Shown here: one piece after another, positions 41,688-50,896 of the stretch
Position numbering within the stretch: position 1 is the stretch's first letter
How the letters are laid out: every line of letters begins with the position of its first letter
Source of the DNA: CADCUY01 sp964242735
GTDB taxonomy: Bacteria > Actinomycetota > Actinomycetes > Actinomycetales > Quadrisphaeraceae
Assembly (NCBI GenBank): GCA_964242735.1
Contig: CAXTAK010000010.1
Span: 59,573-123,572, forward strand
Direction of reading: 5' to 3'
DNA: 64,000 nt
Made by a program: the position numbers and the translations under genes
The notes under the pieces: model-generated
The model's input: the letters and a program-made list of their open reading frames with translations, nothing else
Database searches by the model: none
Told to the model about the DNA's origin: nothing

Positions 41688-41933
41688 ATGACGACGATCG
41701 GGCTGCGCGAGCTGCGCCAACAGGCCTCCGAGCTGCTGCGGCGCGTCGAGGGCGGCGAGCAGGTGCTCATCACCGTGGCCGGCAGGCCCAGCGCGCGCCT
41801 CGTCCCCGTCAACCCCCGTACCTGGCGCAGCTGGAACGAGGTGGCCGATCTCTTCGACGGCCCCGCAGATCCCGCCTGGACCACAGACCGCGACCGCCTC
41901 GATGACGACCCCCGCGACCCGTGGGCTCCGTGA
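41688..41933 (+). CDS. Type II antitoxin, Phd/YefM (VapB) family
   Basis: An 81-residue antitoxin. The N terminus TTIGLRELRQQASELLRRVE plus EQVLITVAGRPSARLVPV is the Phd/YefM DNA-binding fold; the Asp/Trp-rich tail (DPAWTTDRDRLDDDPRDPW) is the part that wraps the toxin. The stop overlaps the PIN toxin start in a TGATG, so the two are coupled. Such pairs repress their own promoter. Confidence 0.88.
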   Translation: MTTIGLRELRQQASELLRRVEGGEQVLITVAGRPSARLVPVNPRTWRSWNEVADLFDGPADPAWTTDRDRLDDDPRDPWAP

Positions 41934-42325
41934 TGAGCGTGACGACCAGGGCGGTGCTGGACACCAGCGTCGTCATCGCCACCCACGTCCAGCCGTTGGA
42001 GGGCGAGCTGGCCATCAGCGCCGCCACCCTGTCCGAGCTGCACTTCGGGATCCTGGTCGCCACCGACCCAGCGGTGCGCGCCGAGCGGCTGCGCCGCCTG
42101 TCGGTGCTGCAGCGCCGGTTCGACGCGCTGCCCGTCGACGAGTCGGTGGCCGCCAGCTACGGACAGCTGACCGCCGCGGTCGTCGCCGTCGGCCGCCAGC
42201 CGCGTGCTCGCACCATGGACCTGCTCATCGCCGCGACCGCGCACGCCCACGGAGCCCGGCTGTACACCCGCAACGCCGCAGACCTGCGCGGCGTGAGCGA
42301 CCTCCTCGACGTGGTCAGCGTCTGA
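41933..42325 (+). CDS. vapC: Type II toxin, PIN domain ribonuclease (VapC)
   Basis: A 130-residue PIN-domain RNase. Acidic active-site residues are visible: Asp in AVLDTSVVIA, Glu in ATLSELHFGI, and Asp in TMDLLIAATA with a further Asn/Asp in TRNAADLRG. VapC toxins cut tRNA or rRNA when the antitoxin is degraded. ATG at 41933 overlaps the antitoxin stop; GTG 41921 is less likely. It lies about 190 bp before tRNA-Met. Confidence 0.9.
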   Translation: MSVTTRAVLDTSVVIATHVQPLEGELAISAATLSELHFGILVATDPAVRAERLRRLSVLQRRFDALPVDESVAASYGQLTAAVVAVGRQPRARTMDLLIAATAHAHGARLYTRNAADLRGVSDLLDVVSV

Positions 42326-42511
42326 GGACCGGCCGTCCTGACATCGCCCAGCCATCGCCGCCGGGCTCCCCGAGGTCGCCCTACGGCTCGACCACTCGAC
42401 GACCAGGACGACGGCGGGGTACCGGATCGATCCTCGGATCATGCGGGGACGACCGTCCACCCCGCCGGCCTGAGCTACCGCCCCGCGCCGCCGGGCTAGG
42501 GTCGGCGGCGC

Positions 42512-42585
42512 GGGGCGGTAGCTCAGCCGGTCAGAGCAGGGGACTCATAATCCCTCGGTCGCGGGTTCGAGTCCCGCCCGCCCCA
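42512..42585 (+). tRNA. tRNA-Met (CAU)
   Basis: A 74-nt cloverleaf. Acceptor GGGGCGG pairs with CCGCCCC plus discriminator A; D arm AGCTCAGCCGGTCAGAGC; anticodon stem-loop GGGACTCATAATCCC with CAT; T arm GCGGGTTCGAGTCCCGC. The acceptor and D arm fit an elongator Met tRNA; an Ile tRNA with modified C34 cannot be fully excluded by sequence. CCA is not encoded. A broken copy lies 1888 bp upstream. Confidence 0.93.
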
Positions 42586-42731
42586 CTGCTCTTCGCGCAG
42601 GTCAGCGGCCGGCACGATGCTGTGAGGAGCGACGCTGCCGAGTGGGAAGGGCGCCGTCGCTCGCGACGGACGCCGCCGGACCAGCGCGGTCGGGACCGCA
42701 TCGGGACGGCGTGTCGCTACCTCGAGCGCAC

Positions 42732-43292
42732 TGACGCGCGCCTACGGCCTGGGCGTGGAGCTGCAGACCCTGCGCGGCCGGGAGCTGGCCGGGCACGCCG
42801 GCGGCTGGCCGGGTCAGATCAGCCGCACGTTCGTCGACACCAACGCCCGACTCGTGGCCAGCGTCCTGACCAACGCCATCGACGGCCCCGCCGACGCGCT
42901 CGCGCGTGGGCTGCTGGCCCTGGTCGACCTGGCGCTGGCCGGCGCTGAGCACCGCGGTGAGGCTCCCCGGGCGAGGACGCGGACCTGGCGGGGCGCACCG
43001 GGCGGTTCGCCAACCTGTGGGAGGTGGTCGACGTCGCCCTGCTGGGCGGGCGCCTGCTCCTGCTGCACCCGACCGACCCCGACCCCTCACCGTCCACAGC
43101 GAGCTCGAGCTCGCCGACGGGGTCCTGCGCAGTCAGCGGACGTCCGACCCCGGCTCGGTCAGCACGGTCGTCGAGCACGTGCGTGACGCCGCCGGTGCCG
43201 TGGAGAGCGTGCGCATCAGCGGGGTCTCGCACTGGCCGCTCGAGGCCTTCCTCGCCCAGCGCGCCGATCAAGCAGCGGGCAGCGCCGGGTGA
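42732..43292 (+). pseudogene. C-terminal fragment of a serine hydrolase (beta-lactamase family), with two frameshifts
   Basis: Three consecutive frames hold one protein end: AYGLGVEL ... GHAGGWPGQISRTFVDTNAR and LVASVLTNAIDGPADALARG (to about 42955), then DLAGRTGRFANLWEVVDVAL and LGGRLLLLHPTDPDP (to about 43085), then TVHSELELADGVL ... DAAGAVESVRISGVSHWPLE to the stop at 43292. The G-HAGGWPG block is the conserved H-x-G element near the end of penicillin-binding/beta-lactamase-type esterases. The catalytic SxxK half is missing, and the fragment begins about 150 bp after tRNA-Met. Confidence 0.68.
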
Positions 43293-43308
43293 GCGCGCGA
43301 GGGTCCGG

Positions 43309-43635
43309 TCATCGGGGGTCCACCAGCGGTAAGGGAAGCGGTCCGGCCCCCGCGAGGGTGAGCAGGTCGCGGGTGGTGCGGTCGACCCAGAGCTCGGGGG
43401 TGGCCCGCTCGTTGATCACCGCGCTCAGCGGGCGGGTGGCCCACAACCACTTAGCGCGCCCGGCGGGATCCCCGGTGGGTGAGAAGTCGGTGCGCCACTG
43501 CAGCTGGCACCACTCCCCCTCCTCGGTCGGGGTGCGGGTGCGTGCGTCCAGCTCCTGCCAGTGCTGCTGGTGCCGTCCCAGACGGCGTTCCCACTCGCCG
43601 GCGTGGGCGCTCTTGCAGCCCTCGCCGGCGCCCAC
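43309..43635 (-). CDS. Hypothetical protein, uncertain
   Basis: A 108-residue frame with protein-like content after residue 15: HQQHWQELDARTRTPTEEGE, WCQLQWRTDFSPTGDPAGR and WLWATRPLSAVINERATPEL. The N terminus is encoded inside the arm of a long inverted repeat, so the gene may be truncated or have acquired its start from that element. No family recognised. Confidence 0.45.
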   Translation of the reverse strand: MGAGEGCKSAHAGEWERRLGRHQQHWQELDARTRTPTEEGEWCQLQWRTDFSPTGDPAGRAKWLWATRPLSAVINERATPELWVDRTTRDLLTLAGAGPLPLPLVDPR

Positions 43636-43655
43636 GCCGGCGAGTGGGAACGCCG
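43583..43655. repeat. Perfect 28-bp inverted repeat (large hairpin)
   Basis: Bases 43583-43610 (CGGCGTTCCCACTCGCCGGC and on to GTGGGCGC) are exactly complementary to 43628-43655, with a 17-base loop. Outside the arms CCCAG (43577-43581) can pair with CTGGG (43658-43662) across a small internal loop, lengthening the stem to about 33 pairs. It is far longer than ordinary terminators in this window and has no T-run. Confidence 0.9.
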
Positions 43656-43873
43656 CCCTGGGCCGAGCCCGCCGAGCGGCTCACCGGCACGACACCAACC
43701 AGGCTCCCGACTGCTGGGCGCCCGACTGCCGGGACACCGTCTCGGCGTCCCTGTTGCCCGGGTCCACACCGGTGAGCCCGGCGTCCGGCCGGTCCGAGGA
43801 GTCGCGTCCCGCGAGGTGGTGACCGCCTCCGCTGGACGATCGCTCAGTGCGACGCGGCGCCGACTCGTCCAGG

Positions 43874-44770
43874 TCACCGCGCGGCGATGAAGCCCACGAC
43901 AGCATCAGCGAGAGCAGCGGGGGCTTGCTCGGCGATGTGGTGGCCGCTGTCGATGCCGAAGCCCGTGCGGTCCGGCGCCCACGGTTCCCAGACCGCCAGC
44001 ACGTCGCCGTAGAGGTCCTCGAGGTCATCGCGCAGCGACCACAGGGCCAGCAGCGGCATCTCCAAGGTGCGGCCGGCGGCGCGGTCGGCGCGCTCGTGGT
44101 CGGCGTCCACGCCCAGTCCGGCGCGGTAGTCCTCCACCATCGCCCGCACGACATCCGGGTCGTGCATCGCGGCGCGCCACTCGGCGTGGTTCTCCTCGCC
44201 CATGGCCTCCCGGTCAGCGTCATGGATGCGGTACCAGGCGTCGGGATCGGCGTTGATGACCCGCTCAGGGACCTCAGGCTGGGCGTAGAAGAACCAGTGC
44301 CACCACCGGGTGGCGAAGTCGGCGGTGGTGCGGTCCAGGTGCTCGCTGATCGGGATGCAGTCGGCGAGGACGAGGTGGCTGACGCGGTCGGGGTGGTCCA
44401 GTGCCAGGCGCAGGGCCACGTAACTGCCGCGGTCGTGTCCGACCAGCACGCAGCGGGCCACGTCGAGGTGGTCGAGCACCTGCACGACGTCGTCGGCGGC
44501 GGCGCGCTTGCTGTGTGCGCGGTGGTCAGGTGTGGGTGCTGGGCCGCGGGAGCGGCCGTAGCCGCGCAGGTCCGGACAGATGACGCGGTGGCCGGCGGCG
44601 CTCAGCAGAGGCGCGACCCGGTGCCATGTGGCGCAAGTGCGGGGGTGGCCGTGCAGGAGCACCACGACGGCGTGATCATCACCACCGGCCGGACGGCCGA
44701 CGAGGTTGTGGCGCACGAAGGCGGTGCCCTCGGCGGTGGACACCTCTTCCGCGGCGAAGCCCTCGAACAC
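43874..44770 (-). CDS. Alpha/beta hydrolase, haloacetate dehalogenase-like
   Basis: A 298-residue hydrolase. The oxyanion region is LLHGHPRTCATWHRVAPLL, then ICPDLRGYGRS, and the nucleophile elbow is VGHDRGSYVALRLALDHPDR with Asp as nucleophile; the catalytic His is in DSGHHIAEQAP near the C terminus. Asp in the GHDRG elbow and RWWHWFFYAQPEVPERVI are features of fluoroacetate dehalogenases and related epoxide hydrolases. The typical HGFPQ loop reads HGHPR here. GTG 44770 opens the family-like part. The true substrate is unknown. Confidence 0.8.
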   Translation of the reverse strand: MFEGFAAEEVSTAEGTAFVRHNLVGRPAGGDDHAVVVLLHGHPRTCATWHRVAPLLSAAGHRVICPDLRGYGRSRGPAPTPDHRAHSKRAAADDVVQVLDHLDVARCVLVGHDRGSYVALRLALDHPDRVSHLVLADCIPISEHLDRTTADFATRWWHWFFYAQPEVPERVINADPDAWYRIHDADREAMGEENHAEWRAAMHDPDVVRAMVEDYRAGLGVDADHERADRAAGRTLEMPLLALWSLRDDLEDLYGDVLAVWEPWAPDRTGFGIDSGHHIAEQAPAALADAVVGFIAAR

Positions 44771-45223
44771 CCGGGCAGTCTCCCCCTGAGCCGACGATCC
44801 CCACGACGGGCAGCGATGTCCGACAACCGACCACCCAACGACACGAGACCACCGTTGCCGAGCGGCGAGGAGGCCGGCGGCGCTGGCCGTCCCGGTCGGA
44901 CCCATCCGAAGGTCAGTCCCGTTGAGGGCCGTCGTACGGGACGCGCCACGGGCGTCGAGGCGTCCGAGCTTGCTGAGTAATGAAGCCAATAACTCATATT
45001 GTGTCAGCTTCTGCTGAGTGCTCGGCTGCTCTGGCGTCATCTTGCTGCTCGCTCGTAGGCACCGACCCCGTCGAGGCTCACCAAGGCGCGCACGCTGCCG
45101 CTGCTGCCGTACAGGGTCAGCACGTGGCGGTGTTGACGTGTTCCGCCGTGCAGGTCGTCGACCCTGAGCGACGATCAACCGCCCGCCTCCCTCCGCCCCA
45201 CCACAGAAGAACAGGTCTGACCG
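44771..45223. other. Intergenic region with an AT-richer centre
   Basis: About 450 bp, no gene recognised. Bases near 44980-45010 (TAATGAAGCCAATAACTCATATTG) are unusually AT-rich for this genome and could be a promoter for either divergent neighbour. Open frames over this stretch are continuations of the hydrolase frame and are not protein-like. Confidence 0.5.
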
Positions 45224-45708
45224 GTGAGCAGCGAGCGGTCCCCCAGCGGTTGGAGGATGTCGGTGCTGACCGGCTTGATCATCGCCGCTGGCACCGCCGC
45301 GCTGACCGTTGGGGCGAACGCGATGGTCAACCACTGGCAGACCGCGTCAGAGTCGGAGGAGACGTTGCGCGAGCAGCGCCGGGTGGCCTACGCGGACTAC
45401 CTGGCCACCATCCAGGAGCTGGGCCGGGTGGCTCCGCGCTTCAGCGCGGGTGCGGTGCAGGAGGAGACCGGGGAGTACGCGAAATACCGCGAGCGGTGGA
45501 GGACGGCGTACACGGACAGCCTCGAAGAAGCCGCGGTGGTCTACCTGCTGGCCGACCCCGAGCTCGAGCAGGTGACGTACGACCTGCAGCAGGACCTGGC
45601 GGTGATCGCCAACGCGGAGGCCTCGAAATCTCCACCGCTGAAGACTTCAAGGTGTACGGGCAGACGGAGGACTTCCTGGACGAGGCGCAAGCGGAGATCC
45701 GCAGCTGA
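45224..45708 (+). pseudogene. Membrane-anchored helical protein with one frameshift
   Basis: From the GTG at 45224 the frame gives a membrane segment (SVLTGLIIAAGTAALTVGAN) and a helical domain (ETLREQRRVAYADYLATIQE, YRERWRTAYTDSLEEAAVVY, LEQVTYDLQQDLAVIAN). Near 45620-45630 the sensible reading moves to another frame, LEISTAEDFKVYGQTEDFLD then EAQAEIRS and a stop at 45708. The layout is a single-pass protein with a cytoplasmic or periplasmic helical domain. Real decay or a one-base sequencing error cannot be told apart. No family name. Confidence 0.6.
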
Positions 45709-45746
45709 CGTCGGCTGCCCAGCGCCCTCGTCTCGGCCTCGCTCGA

Positions 45747-46792
<1,046 letters not shown>

Positions 46793-47189
46793 CACGGCAG
46801 AGTGGCAGCCGGCCGCCATCGAGCTGGCCCAGTGGGCGCGTCTCAGCTGGAGCGCCAAGTCCAGGACGAGGCCGGACCCGGCAGGTGACGCCCTCGACCT
46901 GTGGATGCGGTACGCGGACGGCGGGCTGCTTCACGAGCTGGAACAGCCACTGACACCCGCAGGTCCGGCGCGCCGCACCTGGACCGATAGGTTGTCTTAT
47001 ATCACATCAACCGAACGGTGTCGCATCGGAGGACCGGTGCTCCCTGCCCCATCGCTGCGGCGGGCGACTCCTGGCTCGCGCCGGTGGCCGGGCCCACATT
47101 CAGGCCCACTCACCGTCCTGCTGATCGGCGACCCCTTCCATCACCTGCCAGCACTGCTCGGGCAGTGGAGCGGGCGTCATCATGGGTCC
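46793..47189. other. Intergenic region with an AT-rich promoter-like stretch
   Basis: About 400 bp without a recognised gene. Near 46990-47010 the sequence TAGGTTGTCTTATATCACATCAA is AT-rich in a GC-rich genome, and is a candidate promoter for the metallophosphoesterase. A plus frame reading ALDLWMRYADGGLLHELEQP looks slightly protein-like but has neither start nor context. Confidence 0.45.
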
Positions 47190-47951
47190 GTGGTCACCAG
47201 CGTGGCGGTCCTGTCCGACGTGCACGGCGTGCTGCCCGTCCTGGACGCGGTGCTCGCCGAGCCGGACGTGGCCGGCGCCGACCTGGTCGTGGTCACCGGT
47301 GACCACGCCGCCGGCTCGCAACCGGTGCAGGTCCTGGACCGCCTCACCGGCCTCGGGGACAGCGCGCTGCTGGTGCGTGGGAACGCCGACCGGGAGCTGG
47401 TGGCCCTGGCCCGAGGAGGGGGCACCGACATCCCCGACCCGATCGCCCCCTGGGCCGCCGCGCAGCTGACGGGCGAGCACGTCGCCCTGCTCGCCGCGCT
47501 GCCGCACCCGGTTACCGTCGACGTCGCGGGCTTCGGCCCGGTCCTGTTCTGCCACGGCACCCCCCGCGACGACGAGGAGGTGGTGCTGGTCGACACCCGC
47601 CTGCAGCGGTGGGCGGAGGTCTTCGCCGACTTGCCCGAGGACGTGCGCACCGTGGTGTGCGGGCACACCCACATGCCGTTCGTGCGCCTGGTGGACCGCC
47701 GCCTGGTGGTCAACCCCGGCAGCATCGGGATGCCCTACGGGCGCCCCGGCGGGTCCTGGGCGCTGCTGCGCGAGGGGCAGGTCGCCCTGCGGCACACCGC
47801 GGTCGACGTCGAGGCGGCCATCGAGCAGGTCGTCGCCGGCTCCTCCTACCCCGACCGGCGGGCGTGGGCGCGCGACTACCTGACGGCCAGCGCCAGCGAC
47901 GCCGAGGCGCTGACCGCCTTCGCGCCCCGCGACGGACGGACCGGGGGCTGA
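47190..47951 (+). CDS. Metallophosphoesterase, YfcE-like
   Basis: A 253-residue two-metal phosphoesterase. The motif order is SDVHGVLPVLDAVL (D-x-H), VVTGDHAAGS (GD), LLVRGNADRELV (GNxD), LFCHGTPRDD (H) and VVCGHTHMPFVR (GHTH), the full set. DxH to GDH is close to the GDxxG pattern with His in place of the usual acidic or Ile position. GTG 47190 was chosen; GTG 47202 is also possible. Substrate unknown, likely a nucleotide or phosphodiester. Confidence 0.9.
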   Translation: MVTSVAVLSDVHGVLPVLDAVLAEPDVAGADLVVVTGDHAAGSQPVQVLDRLTGLGDSALLVRGNADRELVALARGGGTDIPDPIAPWAAAQLTGEHVALLAALPHPVTVDVAGFGPVLFCHGTPRDDEEVVLVDTRLQRWAEVFADLPEDVRTVVCGHTHMPFVRLVDRRLVVNPGSIGMPYGRPGGSWALLREGQVALRHTAVDVEAAIEQVVAGSSYPDRRAWARDYLTASASDAEALTAFAPRDGRTGG

Positions 47952-47998
47952 AGGACAGGCTCCTGCGAGCCCGCACGACCAGTGGTCCGGCGCAGGGG

Positions 47999-48517
47999 TC
48001 AGGTGCCGGTGGTGGTGCTGCGGCGTTCGAGGAGCAGGACGTCGCGCCAGGTGCCGGCGAGGCGGCCGAGTCGTTCGCGGGTGCCCACGACGCGGAAGCC
48101 AGCTGCTCGGTGGGCAGCGATGCTGGCGTGGTTGTCGGTGAAGATCCCGGCCTGCAGGGTCCACAGCCCGGCCTGCTCGGCGGCGGAGGCGAGGTCGTGG
48201 AGCAGGCGCCGCCCGAGACCGCGGCCGCGGGCGTCAGCGGCGACGTAGACGCTGACCTCAGCGACGCCGGCGTAGGCGCACCGATCGCTGACGGGCGAGA
48301 GGGCAGCCCACCCCAGAAGCCGCTCAGGGCTGGTGTTGGGGGAGGCGTCGACGGCGACCAGCCGCGGCGTGACCAGGTGTCCGGCGTCCCAGCGGGTCCA
48401 GGGGGGAACGGTGGTCTCGAAGCTCGCGGTGCCGGTCGCGAGGCCCTCGGCGTAGATGGCCATCACCTCGGGTGCGTCGAAGCCGTGCATGGCCCGCACC
48501 CGGACGGCGTGGCCCAT
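47999..48517 (-). CDS. GNAT acetyltransferase, phosphinothricin acetyltransferase-like
   Basis: A 172-residue transferase. Family features: VMAIYAEGLATGTASFET with the active-site Glu region near residue 30, AEVSVYVAADARGRGLGRRL with the CoA loop near 100, and NHASIAAHRAAGFRVVGTRE near 140. These match PAT/Bar-like enzymes that acetylate phosphinothricin or methionine sulfoximine, though many relatives act on other amino acids. ATG shares one base with the upstream gene's stop (TGATG). Confidence 0.85.
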   Translation of the reverse strand: MGHAVRVRAMHGFDAPEVMAIYAEGLATGTASFETTVPPWTRWDAGHLVTPRLVAVDASPNTSPERLLGWAALSPVSDRCAYAGVAEVSVYVAADARGRGLGRRLLHDLASAAEQAGLWTLQAGIFTDNHASIAAHRAAGFRVVGTRERLGRLAGTWRDVLLLERRSTTTGT

Positions 48518-48930
48518 CACGGGTGACCCGCCTCGTGCGCACCGCCGGGGTGGTGACCCAGGCGCGCGAGCAGCCCCTCGCCGAGCACGACCTCGTGCTG
48601 GCACCGCTGCAGGTCCTCAGCGTCCGCAGCGACCCCCTGCTGCTCCAGCAGCTCCACCAAGTGGGCCCAGTGGTCCACCTCCATGTCCTCCTGGGAGCGT
48701 CCACCGAAGGGCTCGTCGGGTCCGACCACCGTGCGCGCTGTCTCGACGACGTCCTGCACCGACGTCACGGCCCACACGTCGGGCGGTCCCCCGGTGGTCC
48801 ACCCCCGGTCGTCGAGGAGCAGCACGCGCCGACCGCCCTCCAGCACGGCCTCGTGGCGCGCTGAGACCGACACCGACCGGGCGTCAGCGACATCCGCGTC
48901 GACGTCCACGGACGTCACCAGGCGGGTCAC
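48517..48930 (-). CDS. Conserved hypothetical protein
   Basis: A 137-residue protein with a beta-rich N-terminal half (VSARHEAVLEGGRRVLLLDD, RGWTT) and a helical second half (VVETARTVVGPDEPFGGRSQ, EDMEVDHWAHLVELLEQQGV, HEVVLGEGLLARLG). I have the impression of a recurrent actinobacterial family, with no function assigned. Start chosen at GTG 48930; GTG 48918 is an alternative. It ends one base into the acetyltransferase start, so the pair is coupled. Confidence 0.7.
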   Translation of the reverse strand: MTRLVTSVDVDADVADARSVSVSARHEAVLEGGRRVLLLDDRGWTTGGPPDVWAVTSVQDVVETARTVVGPDEPFGGRSQEDMEVDHWAHLVELLEQQGVAADAEDLQRCQHEVVLGEGLLARLGHHPGGAHEAGHP

Positions 48931-49289
48931 CGCAGGCACGTCCAGATCACCGCCGTCCCAGCCCTCGCACCCGGTGCACCCCAGGAGGATCCACCACCGG
49001 ACAACCGGCGACACGCCACCGCCGGCTCCGCCCGCGTCGCTGGTGTAACTGGCAGCCCGGTCCCAGGGGAACCGCGGCACACCCGTCCAGACGACGCGGG
49101 TTGCTCCCCACCACTGGGGCACCCCGCTCCGGCACTTCACACCAGGTGGACCCCACCGCCAGCGCCAGTGCCCCCGACAGGCCGAAGGCAGCGAGAGCAC
49201 CGAGCAGCACGGCCCTGCCCAGGACGAACCGGAGGCAGCAGTCCCGGCGATGCCCCGGGCGAGCCTGCGGCGCGCAGCTCGGACGGGTC
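48931..49289 (-). pseudogene. Possible remnant of a small membrane protein
   Basis: On the minus strand one frame reads GRAVLLGALAAFGLSGALAL then AVGSTWCEVPERGAPVVG, a membrane helix followed by a loop. Near 49105-49120 the sense appears to continue in another frame as RVVWTGVPRFPWDRAASYTS then DAGG. No start is clear. This is either a frameshifted small gene or chance; nothing else is seen in these 360 bp. Confidence 0.35.
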
Positions 49290-49865
49290 TCAGCGGTTGT
49301 CGATGACCACCTCGGCGGCGGCGCGCGGGGCGAAGCGGGCGGCGAAGTCGCGGTCGTTGGGCACCCACACCTCCTCCCACAGGTGCTCGTGGCGACGTCC
49401 CAGAGCCGCGTCACGGGCCCTGCCGCGCTCGGCGGCGGCGCCGGGGTCGAGGTCCACCCAGACCGTGACGTCGAGCAGGGCCAGCACATCGGGGTGGAAC
49501 AGCCCGATCAGGTCGACCACGAGCACCTCGGCCCGCGGCAGCGCCTCCAGGTCGCCCAGCGCACGCCGGGACCAGTCGTAGCGGCGGAAGGTGCCCGCCC
49601 GCCGCGCGCGGAAGGGCTGCAGGACCTCGCTCGCGAGCCGGTCGCGCTCCACCCCGTCCCAGTCCGTAGAGCGCCGGTGGGAGCGGGCCGGATCGAGGAA
49701 GTCATCGCCACGCATCCGCGCAGCCCCCTCAGCGCGGTCGAGGACCTCTCGCGCCAAGGTCGACTTCCCCGCCCCGCAGAACCCGGACACCCCGACCACC
49801 ACCGGATGCCCGGTGATGCTGCGCGCCGCGTCGATGCGGTCGAGGACCAACCGCCGCTGTTCCAC
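49290..49865 (-). CDS. P-loop nucleoside kinase, uridine kinase-like
   Basis: A 191-residue kinase. Walker A is GVSGFCGAGKSTLA near residues 24-37; MRGDDFLDPAR and STDWDGVERDRL follow, as in small uridine kinase-like proteins, then VLVVDLIGLFHPDVLALLDV for the Walker B region and a WEEVWVPNDRDFAARFAP end. GTG 49865 fits the usual start. No pyrimidine salvage genes adjoin, so the natural substrate is open. Confidence 0.82.
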   Translation of the reverse strand: MEQRRLVLDRIDAARSITGHPVVVGVSGFCGAGKSTLAREVLDRAEGAARMRGDDFLDPARSHRRSTDWDGVERDRLASEVLQPFRARRAGTFRRYDWSRRALGDLEALPRAEVLVVDLIGLFHPDVLALLDVTVWVDLDPGAAAERGRARDAALGRRHEHLWEEVWVPNDRDFAARFAPRAAAEVVIDNR

Positions 49866-49885
49866 TCCACGACCATAGGAGGGGA

Positions 49886-50017
49886 CTGCTGATCGCCGGT
49901 CTGGGCGTCTCGGTGATCTCACCGCTGCTCGCCGACGCGGCCGCCATGGCCATCGTCGCCCTGCACTGCGCCGCTGTCGTCCTCACCGTCGTGCGAGCAG
50001 CGATCCGCCACCGGTGA
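49886..50017 (+). pseudogene. C-terminal fragment of a small membrane protein (DUF6069-like)
   Basis: A 43-codon open stretch with two hydrophobic runs, LLIAGLGVSVISPLLADAAA and MAIVALHCAAVVLTVVRA, then a basic end and stop at 50017. It has no upstream start, since the frame enters the antisense of the kinase gene. The pattern resembles the last two helices of DUF6069-like four-helix proteins. Likely the end of a gene whose front was lost. Confidence 0.35.
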
Positions 50018-50086
50018 CCGTCGCAGCGCCGAGCCGGTCCGCGCCTGCCCTGGGGTCCTCGACACCTGGTGGGCGGGCCCGCTTCC

Positions 50087-50800
50087 ATGACTGGTGTGCT
50101 CCCGCCCGAGGCCCTGGACCTGCCGCTGCTGGCCGCGGGGCGGTCGGCGGACGTCTACGACCTCGGGGACGGGACGGTGCTGCGCCGCCGGCGCGACGGC
50201 GCCAGCAGCGAGGTCGAAGCCGCTGCGATGCGCTGGGCGGGGCGCCACGGCGTCCCGGTACCAGCGGTGGTCTCCGTGGCGGGACCGGACCTGGTCATGG
50301 AGGAGGTGACCGGCCCCACCCTGCTGGCCCAGGTCGCCGCGCGACCGGGCGCAGCCGCCGACGCCGGCGCCGTGGTTGCGGCGATGCACCGCCTGCTCGA
50401 CGACGTCCCGGGCCACCCGGGGCTGCCGGCCCGGCACACCACCGGCGCCACCACCGACCGGGGAGCGTCCTGGGGGCTGCTGCACGGGGACCTGCACCCG
50501 GGCAACATCATCACCGCCCCCCGGGGCCCGGTGCTGATCGACTTCACCGACGCCGGGTGCGGCCCCCGGGCCGCGGACGTCGCCGAGACGTGGGTGCTGC
50601 TCGCCTGCTACGACCCGGGGCCCGGACAAGGGTGGTCCAGGGCACGCCGGGAGCTGCTCACCGCTGCGCTGTCCGCCCTCGACGCCGACGCGGCCTCGCG
50701 CCACCTTCGGGCGGTGACCGCCCGGCGCCACCGCGACCCGCACACCACGCAGGCCGAACAGCGCGCCATGACCGAGCTGGTCACCCGCTGCGCCACCTGA
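50087..50800 (+). CDS. Phosphotransferase, aminoglycoside phosphotransferase-like fold
   Basis: A 237-residue kinase-fold protein. The catalytic loop LLHGDLHPGNIIT is near residue 139 and the metal-binding VLIDFTDAGCGP near 155. The N-terminal lobe is short, with SADVYDLGDGTVLRRR in place of a full glycine loop. Such proteins phosphorylate small hydroxylated compounds; true aminoglycoside resistance is not implied. ATG 50087 is preferred to the GTG six codons earlier. Confidence 0.82.
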   Translation: MTGVLPPEALDLPLLAAGRSADVYDLGDGTVLRRRRDGASSEVEAAAMRWAGRHGVPVPAVVSVAGPDLVMEEVTGPTLLAQVAARPGAAADAGAVVAAMHRLLDDVPGHPGLPARHTTGATTDRGASWGLLHGDLHPGNIITAPRGPVLIDFTDAGCGPRAADVAETWVLLACYDPGPGQGWSRARRELLTAALSALDADAASRHLRAVTARRHRDPHTTQAEQRAMTELVTRCAT

Positions 50801-50896
50801 GACGCCTCCTGCCCGCCCTCGACGGGGACCGGATCGGGGTCTGTGGTCGGTCGAGACGCCGGCCTCGGTGCTGGGCGGGGCTCGCCGGGATGGGCG

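Noticed and set aside
46904..47040. Plus-strand frame reading ALDLWMRYADGGLLHELEQP
   Set aside because: No start codon with support and no recognisable continuation; noted only in the intergenic entry.
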